NCBI GenBank assembly: GCA_964475955.1
Contig: CAYYZY010000188.1
Location: forward strand, 1 to 15,563
Length of the DNA: 15,563 bases
Direction: 5' to 3'
Source: DATKZH01 sp964475955
GTDB lineage: Bacteria; Planctomycetota; Planctomycetia; Pirellulales; Thermoguttaceae
Below are positions 9,787 through 15,563 of this stretch, piece after piece. The position numbers and the translations under genes are program-made. Positions within the stretch are counted from its first letter, which is position 1. Every line of letters starts with the position of its first letter. The notes under the pieces are model-generated. The model ran no database searches and was not told the DNA's origin. It saw only the letters and a program-made list of their open reading frames with translations.

Positions 9787-11559
9787 ATGAAGCGCCAATT
9801 CACCGAGGGAGCCCGAAGGGCGATCGCTGCCGCGGCCGCCTGGGCCGCACCGGCGACTCCCGACCAGCTCGGTCCGGTCGACCTGCTGCTGGGGCTGCTG
9901 GCAGAGTCGGAGTGCCGCGCCGCACTCCTGCTCGCCCGGCAAGGGGTCGACTTGCAGGCGGTGCGCGCTCGGTGGCCCGAAATTGAGCGCTCGCAAGCCC
10001 CCTCGCCGACCCGGCCGCCTGAAGGGGCGCCGCCGGCCGCTTCGTGCACACGCGAGTGGGAGATCCTTCCCTTTTCGGCCGATCTGGAACAATCGCTCCA
10101 GGCGATGCTGGCGCGATTTCCGGATTGTCGTCACGGCTCGGCGGTGGCGACGGAGCATCTTCTCCTCGGCGTGGTGGGGACCGAGCACGAAGTGGCGGAA
10201 TGGCTGCTCGAACGGGGCCTGGAGCCCGACGCACTCCAGGCGGAGATCGAGGGCCGGTACGATCGCCGCCACGACACCGCGCCGCAGGCGCCCCGCGAGG
10301 CCCCTCCAAATTACGGTCCGCAGGAGCCCCCTGAGCAGGCCATGCCGGCGCGCCCGGCCCCCGAAAGGCGGCTCGCACCCCTCCATCCGCGGGGCCAGCA
10401 AAAACGCGACCCTGGCGAGGCCCGAACCAATGCTCGGCCCTTGCCCACCGCTCGACACGGGGACTGCCGCGTTCCGCCTCGCGAGGAGGTGCACGTCCTG
10501 CGGGTGCTCGACGCGGCATCGAATCGCGGTCGCGAGGGGTTGCGGGTGGTCGAGGACTACGTCCGCTTCGTGCTCGACGACAACCATCTCACGGGCCAGT
10601 TGAAGCGACTTCGGCACGATCTGGCCGCGGCCTTGGCCTCGATTCCGCTGGGCCGGCGCCTGGCAGCTCGGGAGACGCTCGCCGACGTGGGAACCGGCGT
10701 GAGCGTCGCCTCGGAGGCAGCCCGGGAGGGCCTCGAAGGCGTGCTTTCGGCCAACTTCACGCGTCTCGAGGAATCGCTGCGCACGCTGGAGGAGTTCGCG
10801 AAGGTCCTCGATCCAAAGCTGGCCGCGGAGCTGGAACGACTGCGCTACCGTGCGTACACGCTCCAGCGGGCCGTGCAGATCACGGCCGAAAGCCTCCACC
10901 GGTTCGAGGGGGCCCGGCTCTACGTGTTGATCGACGGCCGGGCCTCGGTCGAAGCCTTCGAGGCGCTGGTCAGGTCGCTGGTCGACGCCGGGGTCGACGT
11001 GCTCCAGCTTCGCGACAAACGGCTCGACGATCGTCGCCTGCTCGAGCGCGCCCGGCTGTTGCAAAAGCTGACTCAGGCGAGCAAGACGCTGTTCGTGATG
11101 AACGATCGGCCCGATCTGGCGGCGCTCGCCCGGGCGGATGGGGTGCACGTGGGACAGGAAGAGCTGTGTGTGAAGGACGCGCGCACGGTGGTCGGTCCCG
11201 AGGCGCTGGTCGGCGTGTCGACCCACAGCCTCGATCAGGCACGGCAGGCGGTGCTCGACGGGGCCAACTACCTCGGCGTGGGGCCGGTGTTTCCCTCGGG
11301 CACCAAGCGGTTCGACCGGTTTCCGGGGCTGGAATTGCTTGGCGAGGTGGCCGGCGAGATCCGACTGCCGGCCTTCGCGATCGGCGGGATCACGGCCGAG
11401 AACGTCCCCGACGTGCTGGCCGCCGGGTTTCACCGCATCGCCGTCGGCGGGGCTACCACGAACTCGCCCGAGCCGGCGAGGGCGGCCGCCGAACTGCTCT
11501 CCGCGCTGCGGGCGGCCCCGTCGCGCGCCGGCGAGGGCCCGGGCAGCGACCTTGGGTAG
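9787..11559 (+). CDS. thiE: Clp_N double repeat - ThiD2-like - thiamine-phosphate synthase (ThiE) fusion
   Basis: A 590-aa protein. The ATG at 9787 is chosen because MKRQFTEGARRAI aligns with the ClpC N-terminus; the frame is open back to a TTG at 9688, and no Shine-Dalgarno is evident. Domains: Clp_N repeat 1 (5-65, with LGPVDLLLGLL) and repeat 2 (96-157, with VATEHLLLGVV, close to GTEHILLGL of ClpC); a Pro/Arg-rich linker of low complexity (158-233); a ThiD2-type domain (235-370) with LDAASNRGREGLRVVEDYVRF and a second, similar NFTRLEESLRTLEEF motif; and ThiE (377-575) with QLRDK (407-411), NDRPD (439-443), DGVHVGQE (451-458), GVSTHS (476-481), LGVGPVFPSGTK (496-507) and AIGGI (531-535). 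ThiE joins HMP-PP to thiazole phosphate to make thiamine phosphate. ThiD2, known fused to ThiE in several bacteria, phosphorylates HMP-P, so the C-terminal half could do two consecutive steps. All ThiE motifs look intact. The Clp_N part is the oddity: it lacks any AAA+ module and may link the enzyme to Clp-mediated control. A wrongly merged pair of genes must be excluded at the linker. Confidence 0.88.
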   Translation: MKRQFTEGARRAIAAAAAWAAPATPDQLGPVDLLLGLLAESECRAALLLARQGVDLQAVRARWPEIERSQAPSPTRPPEGAPPAASCTREWEILPFSADLEQSLQAMLARFPDCRHGSAVATEHLLLGVVGTEHEVAEWLLERGLEPDALQAEIEGRYDRRHDTAPQAPREAPPNYGPQEPPEQAMPARPAPERRLAPLHPRGQQKRDPGEARTNARPLPTARHGDCRVPPREEVHVLRVLDAASNRGREGLRVVEDYVRFVLDDNHLTGQLKRLRHDLAAALASIPLGRRLAARETLADVGTGVSVASEAAREGLEGVLSANFTRLEESLRTLEEFAKVLDPKLAAELERLRYRAYTLQRAVQITAESLHRFEGARLYVLIDGRASVEAFEALVRSLVDAGVDVLQLRDKRLDDRRLLERARLLQKLTQASKTLFVMNDRPDLAALARADGVHVGQEELCVKDARTVVGPEALVGVSTHSLDQARQAVLDGANYLGVGPVFPSGTKRFDRFPGLELLGEVAGEIRLPAFAIGGITAENVPDVLAAGFHRIAVGGATTNSPEPARAAAELLSALRAAPSRAGEGPGSDLG

Positions 11560-11578
11560 TCCGGCCCGATTCGGGCGT

Positions 11579-11606
11579 CACCTTGTCACCGCCGCACCTT
11601 ATCACC
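11579..11606. repeat. Short direct repeat, two copies of CACCTT(G/A)TCACC
   Basis: Two 12-nt copies (11579-11590 and 11595-11606) differ at one base and are 16 nt apart, in the 186-nt gap between the ThiE fusion and the CYTH gene. AGGAGG follows at 11615-11620 but no convincing gene starts there. The repeat may be a binding site pair or a remnant of a simple tandem repeat. Confidence 0.4.
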
Positions 11607-11745
11607 GTTCACCCAGGAGGCATCTTCTGGGAAATTGGGGGGAGAACCGAGGCGAGTCGCGGAGGCGGCGCATCGCGTCCGGGCCGTCCCGGCCTTTCGC
11701 CGTCGTTTGAACATGGCCCGGTTTGCCTGCAATGGGAATGCGGAG

Positions 11746-12324
11746 ATGACTTACGAGGTTGAGCAGAAGTTCCCTCTGTCGGACCTGACGGACCTGGAGT
11801 CGAGAATTGTCGCTTTGGGGGGGAGGATGTCGGATCCACAGAGGGAGGCCGATCGTTACTATGCCCACCCCGCACGCGATTTCGCCGCCACCGATGAAGC
11901 CCTGCGCATACGCCGGACCGATCAGGGCAACTACGTCACGTACAAAGGTCCCAAGGTCGACGCGACCACCAAGACCCGCCGCGAAATCGAGCTTCCGCTG
12001 TGGGAGCGGAAACCGCAACTTCAGGCCTTCGAAGACCTGATCGAGGCGCTGGGCTTCCTCCCGGTCGCCGAGGTCTGCAAGCGGCGGCGCAAGGCCGCCA
12101 TCCCGTGGCAGGGCCGAGAAGTGGAGATGTCGCTGGACGACGTGGCCGACGTGGGCTGCTACGTCGAACTGGATCTGGCGGCCGAAGACGACGACCTCGA
12201 CTCGGCCAGGGCCTGTATCGCTTCCCTGGCCGAACATCTCGGGCTTTCCGGCAGCGAGCGCCGCAGCTACCTGGAATTGCTGTTGGCCAAACGCGGCCCG
12301 TCAGGTCGTGGCCGAAGCGCCTGA
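11746..12324 (+). CDS. CYTH-domain protein (class IV adenylate cyclase / triphosphatase family)
   Basis: A 192-aa protein. The start at 11746 places the signature YEVEQKF at the N-terminus, as in the family; an in-frame ATG at 11713 would add 11 residues without known features. The ExExK motif that binds the triphosphate is at 4-8. Other family features are DRYY (36-39), EALRIRR (51-57), YKGPK (66-70), KTRREIEL (76-83), a KRRRK basic strand, and the acidic GCYVELDL strand near 145. CYTH enzymes form an eight-stranded tunnel and act on nucleotide or inorganic triphosphates with Mg or Mn. The closest style is CyaB-like class IV cyclase or thiamine/inorganic triphosphatase; the sequence alone does not decide. 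A thiamine-triphosphatase role would fit the upstream thiE, but only by position. The SD is weak. It lies 187 nt downstream of the ThiE fusion and 96 nt upstream of the MFS gene. Confidence 0.82.
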   Translation: MTYEVEQKFPLSDLTDLESRIVALGGRMSDPQREADRYYAHPARDFAATDEALRIRRTDQGNYVTYKGPKVDATTKTRREIELPLWERKPQLQAFEDLIEALGFLPVAEVCKRRRKAAIPWQGREVEMSLDDVADVGCYVELDLAAEDDDLDSARACIASLAEHLGLSGSERRSYLELLLAKRGPSGRGRSA

Positions 12325-12420
12325 GCCGGACAGCCCCTCACGGCCTTGCCCCGATTCGGCGAAGGGGGTGTAGGGGCGTGGAGGGTCGCGAAGCGGGATG
12401 GCGTCGGCTATATTTGCGTC

Positions 12421-13764
12421 ATGATGCCCGCATCCCAAGCCTCCCCCCCTGAGGGCACCCCGCCCGATCGGCCTCCCCGTTCCACGATCAAGCCCCACGA
12501 GCCGCGGAACCTGCTGCTTCTGGCCATCCACCAGATGGTGCTTCGGGTGGGCTGGCTTTTCAAGACCGAGAGCGTGATCATGCCCGCCTTCCTCGACCAG
12601 GTGGCCGGGGCGGGCTGGATCCGGGGGTGCCTGCCGGTCCTCAGTCGGCTGGGTCAAGGGGTGCCGCCGTTACTGTTGGCCGGCCGTTTGCGAGCCTTGC
12701 CCCTGAAGAAACGGGGGCTGTCGTTTCTGGCCACGGCCTTGAGCGTGCCGTTTCTGACGCTGTCGCTTGTCTGGATGACCGTGGGGCGCGAGAACGGCGC
12801 CTGGATGCCCGGCCTGTTCCTAACGCTCTACTTCGTGTTCTTCGTCTTGTATGGGCTGTATCTGGTGGCTTTCGGCACGACGCAGGGCAAGCTGATCCGC
12901 CCGACGCGGCGCGGCCGCCTGATCGTGCTCTCCACCTTCTGGGGAGCCGTTCCGGCCACGCTGATCGCGCTGTGGTTGATGCCCGGTTGGCTCGACTGCC
13001 CGACCCCCTGCTGGGGGACCGTCTTCGCCTTCGTGGGCACCTGCTTCGCGCTTTCGGGGCTGATCGCCCTGCTGCTGCGCGAAACGCGCGACGCGGCCGA
13101 TGCCCGCCCGGTCAGGCAGCCGGGCGCGCTGGACGAGACGCTCCGCGTGCTGCGCGGCGACCCGGCACTTCGGCGCCTGGTCTGGGTGGCCGTACTGTTC
13201 GCCAGCAGCCTGATCATCCTGCCACACTACCAGGCGTTGGCCCGGGATCGCTTGGGGCTTTCCGGCGTGGACCTGGTCATCTGGGTGATCACGCAAAACG
13301 CGGCCGTGGCGATTGTCAGCCTGTTCGTGGGGCCGCTGGCCGACCGTTACGGCTACCGTCTGGTGCTCCAAATGCTGATCTTCGGCTCGGCGATCGCCCC
13401 GGCGTTCGCGGTTTGCCTGACGCTCCTGCCGGGCAGGCTGGGCACGGAAGTCTTCTGGCTCGTTTACGTCCCCTTGGGAATCACCCCGTTGGTGCCCAGA
13501 ACGCTGTTGAACTACGCCTTGGAGATCTGCCAGCCGTCGGCCCACGCCCGTTACCAGAGCATCGTGACCCTCGGCGTCGCCCTGCCGTTCGTGCTGAGCC
13601 CCCTGGCCGGTTTGCTGATCGACGTGATCGATTACGAGACCGTGTTCCTCTTCATGATCCTGCTGGTATTGCTGAGCGGTTGCCTGTCGCTCGGCCTGGG
13701 CGAGCCCCGCCACCGGCTTCGCGACGAGCAGGGCGAGGACGCGTCGGACCCGGCCTTGGGCTAA
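12421..13764 (+). CDS. MFS-type transporter
   Basis: A 447-aa integral membrane protein starting at a double ATG (12421/12424). A Pro-rich cytoplasmic N-terminus of about 28 residues precedes the first helices. The signature GPLADRYGYR near residue 304 is the MFS motif A between two helices of the second half. About 11-12 membrane segments can be counted, with a hydrophilic central loop (RETRDAADARPVRQPGALDETLRVLRGDP) between the halves. No Shine-Dalgarno is seen. TATATT at 12409-12414 ends 6 nt before the ATG, so a leaderless transcript starting at 12421 is possible, though no -35 matches. The substrate is unknown. It resembles a family I associate with planctomycetes that has a conserved WLFKTESVIMPAF segment near the N-terminus. 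Confidence 0.82.
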   Translation: MMPASQASPPEGTPPDRPPRSTIKPHEPRNLLLLAIHQMVLRVGWLFKTESVIMPAFLDQVAGAGWIRGCLPVLSRLGQGVPPLLLAGRLRALPLKKRGLSFLATALSVPFLTLSLVWMTVGRENGAWMPGLFLTLYFVFFVLYGLYLVAFGTTQGKLIRPTRRGRLIVLSTFWGAVPATLIALWLMPGWLDCPTPCWGTVFAFVGTCFALSGLIALLLRETRDAADARPVRQPGALDETLRVLRGDPALRRLVWVAVLFASSLIILPHYQALARDRLGLSGVDLVIWVITQNAAVAIVSLFVGPLADRYGYRLVLQMLIFGSAIAPAFAVCLTLLPGRLGTEVFWLVYVPLGITPLVPRTLLNYALEICQPSAHARYQSIVTLGVALPFVLSPLAGLLIDVIDYETVFLFMILLVLLSGCLSLGLGEPRHRLRDEQGEDASDPALG

Positions 13765-13851
13765 CCCAAATGGCACTGCGCGACCGGCGGACACCAACGG
13801 TACGTCTGTGTCAACATGGCCAACCGTACCACTACCTGCCGCGACGCGCGC

Positions 13852-13880
13852 TTGCCGGACCGAGCCGGAGGGAAGATAAT
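13852..13880 (+). promoter_or_regulatory. Sigma-70-type promoter upstream of the ABC permease
   Basis: TTGCCG (13852-13857) and GATAAT (13875-13880) are separated by exactly 17 bp, matching the -35 at 4/6 and the -10 at 5/6. The transcript would begin near 13887 and carry the inverted-repeat block in a leader of about 200 nt before the ATG at 14091. The rest of the 326-nt gap (13765-14090) shows no gene; a weak TTGGG/CCCAA hairpin overlaps the MFS stop. Confidence 0.5.
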
Positions 13881-13921
13881 CAACAGATGCCAAGCGCTGC
13901 CGCGGTGGCGAGCATGTGGGT

Positions 13922-14029
13922 GGCACGGCAAACCGTAGGGTCGAGGCACGAGACCCACGCGCGATCGAAGACCATGTGTCTTCCGCGTGGGCCACGTGTC
14001 TCGCCCCACCTTATGGGGGCCGCCGTGCC
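13922..14029. repeat. Nested inverted repeat of about 108 bp (MITE-like element or structured leader)
   Basis: Four pairs of arms are nested around one centre: GGCACGGC/GCCGTGCC (13922-13929 with 14022-14029), CGAGAC/GTCTCG (13949-13954 with 13998-14003), CCCACGCG/CGCGTGGG (13954-13961 with 13984-13991) and GAAGAC/GTCTTC (13967-13972 with 13978-13983, 5-nt loop). The second and third left arms share base 13954, so they cannot be fully paired at once. The block has no reading frame and lies between the candidate promoter and the ABC permease start, so it would be transcribed as a long imperfect hairpin. Either a non-autonomous palindromic element or a cis-acting RNA leader fits. Confidence 0.6.
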
Positions 14030-14090
14030 GCAGCCGCGCGAAGACGAGTGAAGCCCCGAGACTGCCGATCGAAGAGAGGACCGTCGCCCG

Positions 14091-15512
14091 ATGTCCACGC
14101 TGAAGCTGCTTCTGGCCGAAATTCGCTATCGCAAGGTCAACTTCACGCTCAGTTTCATTGCCGTCACGATCGCCGTGGCCTTGTTCGTGGCCGGCCCGAT
14201 CCTGGTCGACGGCTACGGCCGGGAGACGCACGCCGAGTTGGCGCGTCTGGAGGCCCGGGTGGCCGAATCGCAGGCCCGTGTGACCGAGTCGGAGAAGAAG
14301 GCGGCGGCCGAGTTGGCGGAGCTCGAGGACCGGACGCGCCAGGTGATGCGCGACCTGGGATTCAACCTCTCGATCGTGCACCGGGACACCGACACCGTCG
14401 ACTTCCTTGCCACGGGGCTCTCCAACGTCTATATGCCCGAGGAGTACGTCGAGCGGCTGGCCAAGGACCCTTCGCTGACGATGGTGACCCACCTGGTCGG
14501 CACCCTGCGTGCGGAAATCGAATGGGAAGGCCGCAAGGTGCGCCTGGACGGCTATCTGCCCGAAATCCCCCTACCGCACAGGGCGGCCACGGCGTTTGCC
14601 AAACGCTGGGGGCACCAGCGGACCCCCATGGGATACGAGATCGAGCCGGGCAACGTCTTCTTGGGGTACGCTCTGGGGCAAGACCACAAGGAGGGAGAGA
14701 CGATCGAGGTGCTCGGCAAGGAGTTTACGGTCGCCAAGATCCTCGATGAGAAAGGGACCAAGGAGGACGCCACCATCGCGATGGACCTGAGCGACGCACA
14801 AGCCCTGTTGGACAAGCCGGGCCAGGTCAACCAGATCATGGCGCTGGAGTGCCGATGCGCGGAGGCCGACCTGCCCAAGATCCGCGCGCAACTGGCCGAC
14901 GCGCTCATGGAAGACGGCCGGCCCGTGGCGCACGTGGTTCGCGACACCTCGAGGGCCGTGGCCCGGGCGAGGCAGCGGGCCGCCGTGCGGGAAAAGGTCC
15001 AGTCGATCGTCGCCCGGCAGAAACGCGATCTCCGACAACGTCAGAAGGACCTGGCCGCGACGACCGCTCGGCGCACCAAGATGCAGACGAACATGGAGAT
15101 GCTCGCCGGGGCGATGACCACGCTGGTCGTCCTGGCCGCCGCGGTTTGGGTCGGGCTCCTGGCCCTGGTCAACGTGCGGGAGCGGATCGCCGAGATCGGC
15201 GTGTTTCGCGCCCTGGGCAGGAGCTCCGCCCGAATCGCCACGCTGTTCCTAGGGAAGGCCGTATTGCTGGGGTTGGCCGGCGCCGTGGCCGGGTTTTTCC
15301 TGGGGACGGGCGTCGGCTACCTCCTCGGCACCGAGACGACCGCCTGGCTGGGCTTCCAGCCGTTGTACGCGGCGGCCGATCACTTCCAGTTTCCCCGCCA
15401 ACTGCTCGTAGTCGCGCTGGTCGGGGCCCCGCTGCTCTCCGCGTTGGCCAGCTACCTGCCCACGCTCTCCGCGGTCACGCAAGACCCCGCGGTCGTGCTC
15501 CGCGATCACTAG
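14091..15512 (+). CDS. FtsX/MacB-type ABC transporter permease with two coiled-coil segments
   Basis: A 473-aa protein. The ATG at 14091 follows AGAGGA by 10 nt. The layout is that of MacB-like permeases: one N-terminal membrane helix (18-39), a large extracytoplasmic part, and three C-terminal helices (about 337-357, 382-413, 438-463). The FtsX domain is marked by LVNVRERIAEIGVFRALG and ends SAVTQDPAVVLRDH, a typical complete terminus. Two charged heptad-like stretches stand out: 43-90 (ELARLEARVAESQARV) just after the first helix, and about 285-333 (VARQKRDLRQRQKDL) just before the second. Together they could form a stalk. Such permeases work with a cytoplasmic ATPase (LolD/MacB type) in lipoprotein or peptide export or envelope signalling; no ATPase gene is in the window, so the partner is presumably beyond the right edge or unlinked. 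Confidence 0.88.
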   Translation: MSTLKLLLAEIRYRKVNFTLSFIAVTIAVALFVAGPILVDGYGRETHAELARLEARVAESQARVTESEKKAAAELAELEDRTRQVMRDLGFNLSIVHRDTDTVDFLATGLSNVYMPEEYVERLAKDPSLTMVTHLVGTLRAEIEWEGRKVRLDGYLPEIPLPHRAATAFAKRWGHQRTPMGYEIEPGNVFLGYALGQDHKEGETIEVLGKEFTVAKILDEKGTKEDATIAMDLSDAQALLDKPGQVNQIMALECRCAEADLPKIRAQLADALMEDGRPVAHVVRDTSRAVARARQRAAVREKVQSIVARQKRDLRQRQKDLAATTARRTKMQTNMEMLAGAMTTLVVLAAAVWVGLLALVNVRERIAEIGVFRALGRSSARIATLFLGKAVLLGLAGAVAGFFLGTGVGYLLGTETTAWLGFQPLYAAADHFQFPRQLLVVALVGAPLLSALASYLPTLSAVTQDPAVVLRDH

Positions 15513-15563
15513 TGCTCTGTCACAGCTAAAAAGTCGGGTTGGCGGATTTGAGCATATCGGCGA
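15513..15563. other. Non-coding right edge, possible start of an insertion element
   Basis: The last 51 nt after the permease stop change character: they are less GC-rich and contain an A-run (CAGCTAAAAAGTCGGG). This resembles the outer end of an insertion sequence abutting the gene, but no inverted partner or transposase frame is in view. It could equally be ordinary intergenic DNA. Confidence 0.2.

Noticed and set aside
9706..11433. A 575-codon open frame on the minus strand opposite the ThiE fusion
   Set aside because: It mirrors the recognised ThiD2-ThiE coding sequence and has His/Arg/Gln-rich composition typical of antisense translation.
11564..11576. Small inverted repeat GCCCG/CGGGC after the ThiE fusion as a terminator
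   Set aside because: The stem is only 5 bp with a 3-nt loop and no T-tract follows.
12409..12414. TATATT as a promoter for a leaderless MFS transcript
   Set aside because: The position fits but no -35 is present, so I mention it with the gene and do not list it as a promoter.
12820..14492. Minus-strand frames opposite the MFS gene and the permease leader
   Set aside because: Composition is antisense-like (Gln/Arg/His-rich), and the plus strand holds clear membrane proteins.

Overview
The window is GC-rich, compact bacterial DNA that most resembles a planctomycete (Planctomycetota, probably Pirellulales-like). Clues are the integrase type with an N-terminal segment close to SYRRHKPSGQ, a DUF1573 (Hydin-like) exported protein, a short membrane protein with a basic aromatic N-terminus followed directly by a membrane helix, a twin-arginine-exported sugar-isomerase-fold protein, and a ThiE preceded by a ThiD2-type domain. 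The assignment is from recognised protein style; no marker gene was compared.

Left part (1-960, minus strand): a tyrosine recombinase runs off the left edge, and its recognisable sequence stops near position 54. Upstream of it lie a perfect 10-bp dyad and a tRNA-Phe(GAA), an arrangement typical of the edge of an integrated element. Next (1203-5856) come two divergent genes for exported proteins with an L-fucose-isomerase-like fold, one Tat-exported (minus) and one Sec-exported (plus). The plus-strand gene is followed by a DUF1573 protein with a signal peptide and a small four-helix membrane protein. A hairpin-rich zone (5882-5953) separates these from the convergent clpC.

Middle part (5973-11559): clpC (928 aa, two AAA+ modules, with an unexpected insert of about 80 residues in the second) lies downstream of a membrane-anchored TPR-like protein on the minus strand, behind a good sigma-70-like promoter. 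Divergent from them is the most unusual gene here, a 590-aa protein joining two Clp_N repeats, a Pro/Arg-rich linker, a ThiD2-like domain and a complete thiamine-phosphate synthase (ThiE).

Right part (11560-15563, plus strand): a CYTH-domain protein, an MFS transporter, a 326-nt gap with a promoter and a nested inverted repeat of about 108 bp, and an FtsX/MacB-type ABC permease with two coiled coils. The last 51 nt look like the start of another element.

The genes do not form one obvious pathway. The best candidates for something new are the Clp_N-ThiD2-ThiE fusion one gene away from clpC, the insert in the ClpC D2 module, and the divergent pair of exported isomerase-fold proteins whose predicted metal-site residues differ from each other.
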